A DNA stretch of 64,000 nucleotides from Paenibacillus agricola (GTDB lineage Bacteria; Bacillota; Bacilli; Paenibacillales; NBRC-103111), in NCBI RefSeq assembly GCF_011440305.1, contig NZ_JAAOIW010000007.1, positions 62,001 through 126,000 on the forward strand, written 5' to 3'. Shown here piece by piece: positions 9,287 to 18,413 of this stretch. The translations under genes and the position numbers were made by a program. Numbering within the stretch: the first letter of the stretch is position 1; each line of letters opens with the position of its first letter. Below the pieces are notes generated by a model. The model was not told where the DNA came from, made no database searches, and saw nothing but the letters and a program-made list of their open reading frames with translations.

Positions 9287-9315
9287 ATTATAACGAACAT
9301 GGCGGTTATATGCAA
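9287..9315 (-). promoter_or_regulatory. Sigma-A promoter of hisS
   Basis: TTGCAT (9310-9315), a 17-base spacer and a perfect TATAAT (9287-9292) on the minus strand. The predicted start near 9280 leaves a leader of about 200 bases. Confidence 0.78.
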
Positions 9316-9343
9316 ACACTTGGGTAATATTGTATAAAACACA

Positions 9344-9370
9344 CAAAAAGATGGGCATCTAAGATGCCCA
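9344..9370 (-). terminator. Terminator of the repeat-protein gene
   Basis: Hairpin GGGCATC/GATGCCC followed on the minus strand by CTTTTTG, 20 bases after the stop codon of the gene ending at 9390. It separates that gene from the hisS promoter. Confidence 0.8.
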
Positions 9371-9389
9371 CCTACGTAGCTTATGCTAA

Positions 9390-10271
9390 TTATTTGGCAA
9401 CGTTCGCTTCGTGATTAGCACGCTCAAGCTCTAATTGCACCTTCAGCGCCTCAACTGTGATCCCTTTTTCGGCCGCACGCTTTTCCAATTTTGCTTGGTG
9501 CTCCTGCTCTACTTGCGCTTTCAACTCGTCAACCGTAATGCCCTTTTCAGCGGCTTGCTTTTCCAATTTCGCTTGGTGCTCCTGCTCCACTTGCGCTTTC
9601 AACTCGTCAACGGTAATGCCTTTTTCAGCAGCGCGTTGCTCTAGAGTTTGTCCAGCTGGACCACCGTTGCCAGGGCCGCCAAATCCGCCAGGACCGCCGC
9701 CAGAGCGACCTTTGTTTCCACGTTCCTGCTCCATTTGTGCTTTTAACGCATCAACTGTGATTCCTTTTTCCGCGGCTAGCGCTTCAAGTCTGGTTTGGCG
9801 CTCCTGCTCCATTTGCGTCTTTAACGCATCGACTGTCATCCCTTTTTCGGCTGCAAGCTGCTCAAGATTTTGTCCTCTTGAACCACCGCCAGAACCACCT
9901 TTACCCTCATATCCGCCACCAGGGCCGCCTTTTGTTCCATGCTCCAGCTCCATCTGCGCCTTCAGCTCATCAACAGTGATTCCCTTTTCAGTGGCTTGCT
10001 TCTCCAGCTTGGCTTGGCGCTCTTGTTCCATTTGCGCTTTCAGCTCGTCCACTGTGATACCTTTCTCAACTGCACGTTGCTCAAGATTTTGTCCACCAGC
10101 GCCGGGGAAGCCACCTTTGTTTCCCGCTTCTTTTTTATCGGCATACGGCTTTACTATTCCTTGGCTTGGAGTCGCTGTAGAAACTTCAACTGCTGCATAA
10201 GCGGATCCCATAGCACTAATTGCAAACAAGGCACCTAAAGTTGTTGCGATCATCTTTTTATTCATTTTCAT
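9390..10271 (-). CDS. Secreted repeat protein with seven EKGITVDELKAQ-type units
   Basis: A 293-residue protein with a signal peptide (cleavage after a motif near AYAA, residue about 27). It has seven copies of a 22-25-residue unit with core AAEKGITVDELKAQMEQE, arranged 2 + 2 + 3 and separated by two Gly-rich linkers. Each unit looks like a helix, a short turn at GIT, and a second helix. No catalytic or metal motif is seen. The repeats are also close at DNA level, so the copy number could change by recombination. GGAGG precedes ATG 10271 and the gene has its own terminator. I do not recognise a function; an exported or surface-associated role is inferred from the signal peptide. Confidence 0.8.
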   Translation of the reverse strand: MKMNKKMIATTLGALFAISAMGSAYAAVEVSTATPSQGIVKPYADKKEAGNKGGFPGAGGQNLEQRAVEKGITVDELKAQMEQERQAKLEKQATEKGITVDELKAQMELEHGTKGGPGGGYEGKGGSGGGSRGQNLEQLAAEKGMTVDALKTQMEQERQTRLEALAAEKGITVDALKAQMEQERGNKGRSGGGPGGFGGPGNGGPAGQTLEQRAAEKGITVDELKAQVEQEHQAKLEKQAAEKGITVDELKAQVEQEHQAKLEKRAAEKGITVEALKVQLELERANHEANVAK

Positions 10272-10383
10272 TTTATATTCCTCCAGTAGTTTGTATTGGT
10301 TGCTTACAAGATCATCTTACCTCCCTTAACTGAATTCACGCTGAACTGTAACTGTGAACTTCCTGAGCATTTCAAAAAAATGG

Positions 10384-10438
10384 ATAAAACAAAACAACCC
10401 ATTTGTTCTGTAGATGGTTCTACAGGCAATTGGGTTGT
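10384..10438 (-). terminator. Terminator downstream of the Pro/Ala-rich protein gene
   Basis: Outer arms ACAACCCA (10394-10401) and TGGGTTGT (10431-10438) enclose an inner CTGTAG/CTACAG stem. The minus-strand transcript continues into TTGTTTTG. Confidence 0.75.
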
Positions 10439-10488
10439 CTTCTATAATTATACTTAGTGAATGTTGGCTCAGCTTATCTGTCCCTACT

Positions 10489-11517
10489 TTATCGGTCTTT
10501 ATTTCTGTCCTCGTTTTTATTCTTCTCATTACCTCTGTTCTTGCTTTGATCCTTGCCTTTATCCTTAGAGGAAGGCACAGCCGCTTGCTGCCACTTCGTA
10601 TCCAGCTTCCATTCTACCTTTTCATTCTTAACCTGGAAGTGGGTAGATATTCTGCTTTTCAGCTGCTCTTCAAAGGCCTTCTCCTCCAGCGGCAGGCCCT
10701 GCAGCAATTGCTGCACCAAGGCTTCTGCCGAAGAGCCTGTCAAATGGACGACCGACTTATCGCTGGACTGGATGTATACATCCGTTGCTTTGCCGGGCTG
10801 GCCGGAACCTTCCCGGTTAATCTTCAGCAACAGGCCTTGGCTTTTCCATTCCAGCGATAGCTTATCCAGCTGGGTGCGTACATCCTTGGCGGGCTGCGTC
10901 GCCTTTGCGGCTTCCAGCTTCTCCGAAGCTGGCGGGGCAACAGCCGTGGCTGGAGACGTTGCAGCCGCTGGCGGCACAGCCCCAGCAACTGGCTTCGCAC
11001 CAGCAGCAGCCGCTGGTGGTGGAGCCGCCACTCCAGGCGCTGGCGGGTTGGTGCTGGCACCTGCCACCGGAGCAGGCGCTGCCTCAGCGGACTTCACCTC
11101 GCTGGCGCTGGGCGCTGGCAGAGCCGCCGCCATGCTGTTCGAAGCTGCAGCTTCGGTTGCATCCGCGGCCGGCGGCTGCGCCGCTGCAAAATGAAGCGAA
11201 GTGGCTTTAATGTAAGCCGCTTGCTTCTTGCTGTTTAATATCAGATCCACGGCATCACCGGACTGAAGCTGCTCGATTTCAGATTTTTTCATATCCCTAT
11301 ATACCCAAACATCAGATGATAAAGGATGGACCACCTCTTTACCCTCTACAGTAATCACTATGTTTTTACCACCAGCTTCTACACGAATGAAGTTTCCTTC
11401 GGCTTGCTGTGAAACCTCAGCGGAAGCTTCTTGCCCACTAAAGGTTGTGATTCCGTAAGTAATCAGTCCGATTCCTAGGCAAGTTACTAGTGTCCATGTT
11501 ATTATTTTTTTCATCAT
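10489..11517 (-). CDS. Membrane-anchored protein with Pro/Ala-rich linker, function unknown
   Basis: A 342-residue protein. Residues 1-35 carry a signal peptide or membrane anchor (MMKKIITWTLVTCLGIGLI). A small N-terminal beta domain follows (about 40-120), then about 110 residues dominated by Ala and Pro, a second folded region (about 215-305) and a highly charged Lys/Asp/Asn tail. The two folded parts have no motif I recognise. The start is ATG 11517 after AAAGGAG; the 34 codons upstream lack such a site and overlap the preceding gene. It probably spans or sits on the outer face of the membrane. Confidence 0.75.
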   Translation of the reverse strand: MMKKIITWTLVTCLGIGLITYGITTFSGQEASAEVSQQAEGNFIRVEAGGKNIVITVEGKEVVHPLSSDVWVYRDMKKSEIEQLQSGDAVDLILNSKKQAAYIKATSLHFAAAQPPAADATEAAASNSMAAALPAPSASEVKSAEAAPAPVAGASTNPPAPGVAAPPPAAAAGAKPVAGAVPPAAATSPATAVAPPASEKLEAAKATQPAKDVRTQLDKLSLEWKSQGLLLKINREGSGQPGKATDVYIQSSDKSVVHLTGSSAEALVQQLLQGLPLEEKAFEEQLKSRISTHFQVKNEKVEWKLDTKWQQAAVPSSKDKGKDQSKNRGNEKNKNEDRNKDR

Positions 11518-11600
11518 ATAGCGCTCCTTTTTCAGGGATGCTCCCTGTCCAGCTACTATAAGATTCGTAGCCTTAGGCGAATTTGGGGGTTTTAACCTTT

Positions 11601-12140
11601 TTATTCTACAGACTCCCACCGATGCGCCGTTGCCAACAAACGGGGATGCAGGTTCGCAGCGACAGAAAATTTCAGATCAATGAATAAGCGTACTTTACGG
11701 ATCCATGCTTCAAAGTCATCAAAGGCTGCAATCGTGTTGGCCATTTCCAGAGTTACATAGACAAAATAAGGGCCTTCATACTTTTCCTCCAAAAAGCGAA
11801 AAGCGAGATCCATCGGTGTATATTTTTTACGGCGTCCTTCAAATCGGTCAATGACCGTAGCTACCGGCTGCTCGATCTGTTCCAGCCATGCCTCCAATCC
11901 GTCCGCCCTCCGGTAGTAGGAGGTTGCACCCCGTTCGCCCATACGCTTCAATGTCTCTTCATGCAAAGGGTACAGCACCAATTGCTTCATTTCCTTGCGC
12001 TTGGCCCATCCCATGATACGTACCAGCTCCTGCTTGCTGCAGCCTTCGAAGCTAGCATATACCCACATACTGCCGCGCGCACCTTCCCGCTCATTCTCTG
12101 GCTCATAACCGAATGGAACCTGACTCGTATGCTTTGCCAT
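11601..12140 (-). CDS. Conserved hypothetical protein
   Basis: A 179-residue soluble protein without signal peptide or membrane segment. It is rich in aromatic and charged residues. I do not recognise a domain. ATG 12140 is preceded by a strong GGGGGAG; an ATG at 12170 lies inside the upstream gene. Only 2 bases separate it from the deoxyinosine glycosylase gene, so the two are probably co-transcribed. Confidence 0.7.
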   Translation of the reverse strand: MAKHTSQVPFGYEPENEREGARGSMWVYASFEGCSKQELVRIMGWAKRKEMKQLVLYPLHEETLKRMGERGATSYYRRADGLEAWLEQIEQPVATVIDRFEGRRKKYTPMDLAFRFLEEKYEGPYFVYVTLEMANTIAAFDDFEAWIRKVRLFIDLKFSVAANLHPRLLATAHRWESVE

Positions 12141-12142
12141 CT

Positions 12143-12676
12143 CTACTCCCCCTGACTTATTAGGCGCCATGCCTCCAGCTTTGCTTCGAAAGGCATCGCT
12201 CTTGCCGGACTAGAGGATGGCAGCGTTCCATAGCGGATTTCACTGCCTATCCCCTGCTTTAGCAGCTTCGGCTGCACTTGCTTTTGATACAGCTGCCATG
12301 CGGCCTGCCCATTAAAAAATATCCGTTCTACCACTGGGTAGCGGGTCAGCAGCTCGCTGAAGTCGTTCACCTCTGGATTACGAATATCGGCATCAAGACT
12401 ACCCTGCCTTTCACAGCCCGCCAGCACATCCCAAAGCCCGACCCCATGCCTTAAGGTAAAATCCAGTTTATCCCCATATTGGATGTCCTGCGTGGCGCCA
12501 GGCGCATATACCGCATAAAGCAGCCGCCAGAAGTGGTTCCGTGGATTTCCGTAATATTGCTGCTCACTTAAGGACCTCGCACCAGGCATCGAGCCCAGTA
12601 TAAGGGTTCGGCATAATTCGTTAATCACAGGAGGGAACCCCTGCAAGCGAATTTCCGGCTTTTTTATTGTATCCAA
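12143..12676 (-). CDS. DNA-deoxyinosine glycosylase of the uracil-DNA glycosylase superfamily
   Basis: A 177-residue protein with the UDG-superfamily fold. Motif 1 is LILGSMPGARSLSEQQYYG, followed by NPRNHFW, and the C-terminal motif is LPSSSPA. These match the hypoxanthine/deoxyinosine and mismatch glycosylase branch, which removes deaminated bases to start base-excision repair. The start is ATG 12676 with GGAGGC upstream. It is followed immediately by an unknown gene in the same direction. Substrate preference cannot be decided from sequence. Confidence 0.82.
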   Translation of the reverse strand: MDTIKKPEIRLQGFPPVINELCRTLILGSMPGARSLSEQQYYGNPRNHFWRLLYAVYAPGATQDIQYGDKLDFTLRHGVGLWDVLAGCERQGSLDADIRNPEVNDFSELLTRYPVVERIFFNGQAAWQLYQKQVQPKLLKQGIGSEIRYGTLPSSSPARAMPFEAKLEAWRLISQGE

Positions 12677-12878
12677 TCAACCGCCTCCTAGTTAAACACT
12701 AACAAACCAACATCATTTTAAGGAATTTGATCATTACATACAATATTTTGTCAATTCTACTTCAATCTATTGTATGATAGCTAGGTAATCTAAAAAAATA
12801 AAGTCGAAGTGATCCAAATGTCGGTTTAATACGAACACCCATTAACAACATGAGATTCACATCCTATGGAGGGGTAGC

Positions 12879-13079
12879 ATGCGCAACAAATATTACATAG
12901 TGTATAAGAAAAAAATACTGCACGGGCCTATGAGCAAGGAAGATGCCATTAAGAAACTATTTGAGCTAAGTGTAACCTTCAAGGGTTTAAGAGTCCGTTC
13001 TTATTTTGGTAAAAATAAAGAGGAGAAGCTGGAAGAAATCCCTCCTTCTCCACCAGAAGACCAAGATCCAGAGTCTTAA
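12879..13079 (+). CDS. Small hypothetical protein
   Basis: A 66-residue protein, basic in the first two thirds (YYIVYKKKILHGPMSKEDA) and acidic and Pro-rich at the end. No membrane segment or known domain is seen. GGAGGGG lies 5 bases before ATG 12879. It stands alone on the plus strand and is closed by a strong bidirectional hairpin terminator, which supports a real transcription unit. Function unknown. Confidence 0.65.
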   Translation: MRNKYYIVYKKKILHGPMSKEDAIKKLFELSVTFKGLRVRSYFGKNKEEKLEEIPPSPPEDQDPES

Positions 13080-13115
13080 ACAAGTAGGTTGCCATTGCTG
13101 CCGTTGTTCATGAAA

Positions 13116-13179
13116 GGAAAAACCCTAAAGAACTCGCATGGCGCTTACAGAGCGCTTGCCTGTCCTTTAGGGTTTTTCC
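13116..13179. terminator. Bidirectional terminator
   Basis: A perfect 15-base-pair stem (13116-13130 with 13165-13179) encloses a second stem GCGCT/AGCGC. Runs of A and T on both flanks allow termination of the small plus-strand gene and of the minus-strand SDR gene. Confidence 0.85.
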
Positions 13180-13214
13180 ATATATAAGCGTGAGCTAGCA
13201 TGAGCTAGCCTATT

Positions 13215-14036
13215 CTAGCCGTGTATCAGCGATTCGGCGCCATCAATATAAATTTCTGTACCTGTAATATGTGAGGAGTCACTTGAAGCCAGGAACAATG
13301 CCAATTGTGCCACTTGCTCCGCAGATCCCGACTTGTGTGCAAGGGGCTGATCACCCTCAGGATATTGAACTGGAATTTGCACTTCTTTTAATTCAGGCTT
13401 TTTAAATGTGTTTTCGTCAATTGATGTTTCAATCGCCCCTGGGCAAATGGCATTGACGCGGATTTTATACCGGGCCAGCTCTAACGCAGCCATTTTCATA
13501 AAAGCAACCTGCCCTGCTTTCGTAGAGCTGTATGCACTAAAGCCAATATTGGAAAAGACACGGTTACCATTAATAGAGCTGTTAATCAAGATACTGCCGC
13601 CGCTTTCTTTTAAATGCGGAATCGCATATTTAACAGTCAGGAAGGTACCTCGGAGGTTAATATCAACCGTTTTCTGCCAATCATCAACCTCCATATGTTC
13701 AATAGAAGTCATAACCCCGTTAATGCCTGCGTTGGCAAACACAATGTCCAATCGCCCATAAGCCTTCAGAGCCTCTTTATAGGATTCCTCTACATTATCT
13801 GCTACCGATATGTCTGTTCGGAAAACCGTAGCTTCCCCGCCCGCAGCTTTAATAGCATCGCGTACCTCATTTGCATTATCTAAGGTGCGGTCAAATAAAC
13901 AAACCTTGGCTCCATGACGAGCCATCAGCATCGCGCTAGCTTTTCCAATTCCGGAGCCTCCTCCGGAAATGATCGCTACTTTGTTTTTCAGTCGCGGTTG
14001 GATACTTTGCTCTAGCGCTTCATTCGGGTTAATCAT
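13215..14036 (-). CDS. Short-chain dehydrogenase/reductase
   Basis: A 273-residue NAD(P)-dependent oxidoreductase. The nucleotide-binding GGGSGIG motif is at residues 25-31, NAG at 102-104, and the catalytic Ser (153/154), Tyr169 and Lys173 (YSSTK) are all present. D49 after the second strand favours NAD over NADP. GGAGGG precedes ATG 14036. It follows glgC by 44 bases in the same direction, so the two may share a transcript, although no shared pathway is evident. The substrate is not identifiable. Confidence 0.88.
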   Translation of the reverse strand: MINPNEALEQSIQPRLKNKVAIISGGGSGIGKASAMLMARHGAKVCLFDRTLDNANEVRDAIKAAGGEATVFRTDISVADNVEESYKEALKAYGRLDIVFANAGINGVMTSIEHMEVDDWQKTVDINLRGTFLTVKYAIPHLKESGGSILINSSINGNRVFSNIGFSAYSSTKAGQVAFMKMAALELARYKIRVNAICPGAIETSIDENTFKKPELKEVQIPVQYPEGDQPLAHKSGSAEQVAQLALFLASSDSSHITGTEIYIDGAESLIHG

Positions 14037-14080
14037 TCATGGTCCCTCCATTATCCATTATTACGTTTGTAGGACATTCC

Positions 14081-15244
14081 TTAGCTTGTAGGCGTATACG
14101 AGTGTACTTCGACGACAGCATGGGGTGCTATCACTTCTATTTTGTCCTTACTGCCTTCAATTCTTACACCCTCTTTAAGAATAGCACCTTCTCCAATAAT
14201 AGCAAAAGATACGTAAGCGTCGCGCCCGATCTTGGCATTGGGCATAAGCACACTATCCTTGACTACGCTGTTAGCGGCAACCTGGACGCCATTAAATACA
14301 ACAGTGCGCTGCACGTCCCCAAGAACGGCATTGTTCCAATGCGAGAGGGATGAATCATGATCATCCGTTCTCGAAATCGGCGAGCGGCCACCGCCTTGGT
14401 ATTGATCACGGCTGTATGTCGGCCATGCATTGGGCTGCGGCTCCAATTGTGGCTCCGCTCCGATCTCTAACAAATCCATATGGGCCTCCCATAAGCTGGA
14501 AACCGTACCCACATCACGCCAATAGCCGTTAAATGAATGCGCATACAGCTTACCATTGAGCCGTAGCATGCGCGGAAGAAGATCCTTGCCAAAATCATGG
14601 CTGGACTTCGGATTATGGGAATCCTCTATCAGCATTTCGCGCAGGTAGGACCATTTGAATAAATAAATACCCATCGAAGCCAGATTGCTCTGCGGCTTGG
14701 TTGGCTTTTCTATAAATTCAATAATGGATGAGTCATTGTCTACTTCTATAATACCGAATCGGTGCGCTTCCGCCCAAGGTACCTCCATCACCGAGATGGT
14801 CGCATCTGCACCAGTGCTCATATGGGTTTCCATCAGCTTGCGGTAATCCATGGAATAAATATGGTCACCAGATAAAATAAGCACGTTTTCCGGATCGTGT
14901 TCATCAATAAAATCGATGTTCTTGTAGATCGCGTCTGCTGTCCCCAAATAACCGCTTGGATCTTCAGGAGATGGAGACAGCAAAGAAACGCCTTCGAGGT
15001 TAGAGCCATACAGCCCCCAAGGCTCGCCGCCGCCAATATGGGTGTGCAACGATTCAGAGGCATACTGGGTAAGGACACCTACAGTATGAATCCCTGAATT
15101 CGCACAGTTGCTTAAAGGAAAGTCGATAATCCTATATTCGCCGCCAAATGGAACTGCCGGCTTAGCCAAATTGTTCGTTAGAGGGGATAGTCTTCTTCCT
15201 TCTCCTCCTGCAAGAAGCATCGCAATGCAATCTTTTTTAACCAT
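14081..15244 (-). CDS. glgC: Glucose-1-phosphate adenylyltransferase (ADP-glucose pyrophosphorylase)
   Basis: Makes ADP-glucose from ATP and glucose 1-phosphate, the committed step of glycogen synthesis. The 387-residue protein has the nucleotide-binding [16 protein letters not shown], the [14 protein letters not shown] motif, the GTADA loop and the sugar-phosphate site IEFIEKP. The C-terminal third is a left-handed beta-helix. I start it at ATG 15244 after GGGGAGG; an in-frame ATG at 15262 overlaps that site. No glgA, glgB, glgD or glgP is nearby. A perfect 14-base palindrome lies 42 bases upstream. Confidence 0.92.
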   Translation of the reverse strand: MVKKDCIAMLLAGGEGRRLSPLTNNLAKPAVPFGGEYRIIDFPLSNCANSGIHTVGVLTQYASESLHTHIGGGEPWGLYGSNLEGVSLLSPSPEDPSGYLGTADAIYKNIDFIDEHDPENVLILSGDHIYSMDYRKLMETHMSTGADATISVMEVPWAEAHRFGIIEVDNDSSIIEFIEKPTKPQSNLASMGIYLFKWSYLREMLIEDSHNPKSSHDFGKDLLPRMLRLNGKLYAHSFNGYWRDVGTVSSLWEAHMDLLEIGAEPQLEPQPNAWPTYSRDQYQGGGRSPISRTDDHDSSLSHWNNAVLGDVQRTVVFNGVQVAANSVVKDSVLMPNAKIGRDAYVSFAIIGEGAILKEGVRIEGSKDKIEVIAPHAVVEVHSYTPTS

Positions 15245-15285
15245 AGAAAGCCGCCTCCCCATAAGTTTGTATCTTTTATTAAACG

Positions 15286-15299
15286 TTTAGGCGCCTAAA
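15286..15299. promoter_or_regulatory. Perfect palindrome upstream of glgC
   Basis: TTTAGGCGCCTAAA is a perfect 14-base palindrome, 42-55 bases before the glgC start codon. A dimeric regulator could bind here. There is no following T-run that would suggest a terminator. Confidence 0.4.
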
Positions 15300-15326
15300 T
15301 GAAACCAGGGGAGTGGCCATTCTTTT

Positions 15327-16397
15327 TTATTCGTAACGAAAAACAAACAGGCGATTAATTCGCAATAAAATAATCTTTAGCACCATGTACAGGGGAATCG
15401 CCAAGAGCATACCGAGAATGCCTGCCAGCTTCTCTCCCACTAACAATAGCAGGACAATCGTTAGGGGATGCACGTCCATTTTTTTGCCAAATACTTGAGG
15501 CGCCAGTATAGTATCATCCAATTGCTGCGCCACAATAATGAGTAGAGCTACCCACATCATCATTGGATAGGATTGCGTGAATGCGACAATAAGGGCTGGA
15601 ACCGCCCCGATGATCGGTCCGATAAAGGGGATCAGGTTCGTGACAGCTATGATAATGGCGAGTAGCAGCGGATAAGGAAGGCCGATCCACAAAAAACCGA
15701 GATAAACCGGGATTCCCAAACAAATACAAATAATGATACGACCGATGATATAGCCACTTAAAACACTATCGATCTCCTCCAATGTTTCTTTGGCGACATA
15801 AGTATAACTCTTGGGCAGCATACTGACCGCATTGTCCATCGCCTTATGCCCGCTTATTAATAAATAATATAAGATGATCGGAATCGTCGTAATAATTAAT
15901 AGAATACTGGTCAAAAAACTCATGGTATCGCTTAAGTAAGCTGTTGCATAATTAATGGCGCTGTTGATATACTCGGAAATTTTTGTCGAAATATCACCTT
16001 GGTCCTTTGTGAAATAGGCGGCCAGTAACCGATTTTGTTGGAGCTTTTCAATCTGCACCCTTGTACTTTCCACCAGCTCCGGAGCATTCGCCATGAAATT
16101 TTCGATTTGGGTTTGCAGCATAGGACCAAAAGCGACAATAAACAGGCCCACAATGCTGGTTATAACAAAATAAATCAACAGCGTCCCCACGCCGCGCCCA
16201 ATGCCTTTTTTCTCCAAAAAGTTAACCAGGGGGCGGAGCATATAGTAAAGAAATCCTGATATCAGGATGGGCACGAATAAGGTCTGAAGCATAACCAGCA
16301 ATGGAGTAAACAAAAAACCGACCATATTCATCAAATTAAAGATGACCAACACCAATATAATACCGATACATATCCGAAAAAACTTGTTCTGTAGCAA
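15327..16397 (-). CDS. AI-2E (PerM/YtvI)-family membrane transporter
   Basis: A polytopic membrane protein of about 356 residues with eight predicted hydrophobic segments and a long soluble loop between about 85 and 150. The conserved GLPYPLLLAIIIAVTNLIPFIGPIIG stretch, with its NLIPFIGP core, is diagnostic of the AI-2 exporter-like family. Members are linked to autoinducer-2 export or Na+/H+ exchange. The best start is TTG 16397, eight bases after GGGAG; a GTG at 16406 sits directly on that site. It follows the GH13 gene by 23 bases, probably in one operon. Confidence 0.83.
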   Translation of the reverse strand: MLQNKFFRICIGIILVLVIFNLMNMVGFLFTPLLVMLQTLFVPILISGFLYYMLRPLVNFLEKKGIGRGVGTLLIYFVITSIVGLFIVAFGPMLQTQIENFMANAPELVESTRVQIEKLQQNRLLAAYFTKDQGDISTKISEYINSAINYATAYLSDTMSFLTSILLIITTIPIILYYLLISGHKAMDNAVSMLPKSYTYVAKETLEEIDSVLSGYIIGRIIICICLGIPVYLGFLWIGLPYPLLLAIIIAVTNLIPFIGPIIGAVPALIVAFTQSYPMMMWVALLIIVAQQLDDTILAPQVFGKKMDVHPLTIVLLLLVGEKLAGILGMLLAIPLYMVLKIILLRINRLFVFRYE

Positions 16398-16420
16398 GGT
16401 GATCACTCCCAGGCGGTTGG

Positions 16421-18169
16421 TTATTGAAGAGAACGATAAAGAATCCGGTAACCCAATTCCTCAAGCTGGATATTCATCATCCCATCCTTGGTGCGTACAG
16501 GCTGCCCCGTGAGCGCATCATACCAGTCATTGGTTTCCATGGGATGGCTTAATACGGTCTTTTCTTCCGTATTGTTCATCCATACCGTGAAATGGACACG
16601 ACGGTTCAACCGTTCATAAATGATCCGGCTATCTCCATGGTCTGCCTTCAGAAAACGGAAGCTGCCGGAAACTAATACCTCATGCTTGCGCCTTAGAGCG
16701 ATCAAGAGCTTATAGAAGTCATAGAGCTCGCGGTCCTGCTTGGACTCATCCCATTCCATACATTTGCGGCAATCCGGGTCTTCCCCTCCCGTTAAGCCAA
16801 TCTCATCTCCATAGAAGATGCATGGGGTTCCCATAAAGGTAAGCAAAAACACGACACATAGCTTAAGCCTCCGCTTATTTTCGCCAACCCGGTTCATCAC
16901 CCGGGGCGTATCATGGCTGCATAGCAGATTGAAAATCACTTCATTGGTTTGCTGCGGATACCGCATCAGCAGGCCGCTTATACTTGTTGCAAAGTTATAG
17001 CCATCCATACGTGAGCTGGAGAAAAACTCTAGCAGCTTGTTGGAAAATGGATAGTTCATCACCGAATCAAATTGGTCGCCAAGCAACCATTTCAGCGAAT
17101 CATTCCATACCTCGCCCACAATATAGGCATTTGGATTGGCCGCTTTGACCACATCCCGGAAATCCCTCCAAAAATAATGATCGACCTCGTTGGCCACATC
17201 CAGCCGCCAGCCATCAATCCCGACTTCCTTGACCCAATATTCAGCTACCTCAAGCAGGTATCTTTTAACCTCCGGGTTAGCCGTGTTCAGCTTGGGCATA
17301 TAGCCATAAAAACCAAAGGTATCGTAGCTGGGAATTCCTTCATGAATGCTCAAGGGATAGCTATGGATATGGAACCAGCTGGCGTATTCAGATTTCGCCC
17401 CTTTTTTAAGCACATCCTGGAACGGGGGGAAATGCTCACTGCAATGGTTAAATACCGCGTCCAGCATAACTTTAATCCCCCGAAGGTGGCAGGCCTCTAC
17501 AAGCTCATGGAGCTTTTCATTGCTGCCTAAATGGGAATCGACTTTTTTGTAATCGACGGTGTCGTATTTATGATTAGAGGGCGCCTCAAATACCGGTGTT
17601 AGGTACAGCGCTGTGATGCCGAGGTTTTCCAAATAATCGAGATGGTTAATGATCCCTTGCAAATCTCCACCAAAGGAATTGGTGTACGTCGGCTTACCGC
17701 CCCACGGCTCCGTATTAGCCGGATCATTCGAAGGGTCGCCATTAGCAAAGCGCTCGGGGAAAATCTGATAAAATACCGCCCTTTTCGCCCATTCCGGAAC
17801 CATGTGAAGGTCAACCTCATGAATATACGGAATATCATAATAGCCTCCAGTTGGCATTGGACGATAGTGGAGGATTCCATTTTCCGTGAGCCACACCGTT
17901 TCCGAGCCCGCACGTATGCGGAAGCAGTAGGAAACCCGCTTATTGGGCGGACGAATACTCGCCTCCCAGTAATCGAACATTTTATCGGCTCCTGTTTTCT
18001 TCAACGGGTATTCCTCATAAAATCGAGCCCAGTCGTATTTGTCGCCAGTCTCTGCGGTGACTTCTTCCACATCATCCCGTTTTGTGCGGACTCGCACATG
18101 GATTGTGTCTTTATCGTAGGCGTAGGCCCAGTTGTTTTGGGCGATATGGTAAAAGCCTTCTAATAGCAT
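16421..18169 (-). CDS. GH13 neopullulanase / cyclomaltodextrinase-type enzyme
   Basis: A 582-residue alpha-glucan hydrolase. Residues about 1-120 form the CBM34-like N-domain that sets dimerisation and substrate choice in GH13 subfamily 20. The TIM barrel follows. The catalytic nucleophile D324 (DGWRLDVANE), acid/base E353 (GEVW) and D420 (HDTPR) are all present. No signal peptide is seen, so it acts inside the cell on maltodextrins or cyclodextrins. GGGGAG precedes ATG 18169. With glgC nearby it may take part in glycogen or maltodextrin turnover. Confidence 0.9.
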   Translation of the reverse strand: MLLEGFYHIAQNNWAYAYDKDTIHVRVRTKRDDVEEVTAETGDKYDWARFYEEYPLKKTGADKMFDYWEASIRPPNKRVSYCFRIRAGSETVWLTENGILHYRPMPTGGYYDIPYIHEVDLHMVPEWAKRAVFYQIFPERFANGDPSNDPANTEPWGGKPTYTNSFGGDLQGIINHLDYLENLGITALYLTPVFEAPSNHKYDTVDYKKVDSHLGSNEKLHELVEACHLRGIKVMLDAVFNHCSEHFPPFQDVLKKGAKSEYASWFHIHSYPLSIHEGIPSYDTFGFYGYMPKLNTANPEVKRYLLEVAEYWVKEVGIDGWRLDVANEVDHYFWRDFRDVVKAANPNAYIVGEVWNDSLKWLLGDQFDSVMNYPFSNKLLEFFSSSRMDGYNFATSISGLLMRYPQQTNEVIFNLLCSHDTPRVMNRVGENKRRLKLCVVFLLTFMGTPCIFYGDEIGLTGGEDPDCRKCMEWDESKQDRELYDFYKLLIALRRKHEVLVSGSFRFLKADHGDSRIIYERLNRRVHFTVWMNNTEEKTVLSHPMETNDWYDALTGQPVRTKDGMMNIQLEELGYRILYRSLQ

Positions 18170-18329
18170 CCAACCAGCTCCCCGTTTTATCTAGTCTTGT
18201 ACTATGTATCCGCCTTTTCACTTACCATCTCCTTAACCAATTCCGATTTACCTCAAACAAGAGTAATGCAATAAAATAGGGACTTCGTCCATGAACCCAG
18301 TTTTAAATCGTATTAGAGTCTCTTTTTAT

Positions 18330-18371
18330 AAAAATAGGTCGTAAAACGATGTTTTTCATCGTTTTACGACC
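18330..18371 (-). terminator. Terminator of the chemotaxis receptor gene
   Basis: A perfect 15-base-pair stem (18337-18351 with 18357-18371) and a 5-base loop, followed on the minus strand by TATTTTTAT. Confidence 0.88.
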
Positions 18372-18413
18372 CATCATGTTAATTCGTAATAGTGAAACGA
18401 AACCAGTTGCCGC

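Noticed and set aside
9145-9342. 65-codon minus-strand gene in the hisS leader
   Set aside because: It spans the hisS promoter, and its frame differs from the leader peptide with the good ribosome site.
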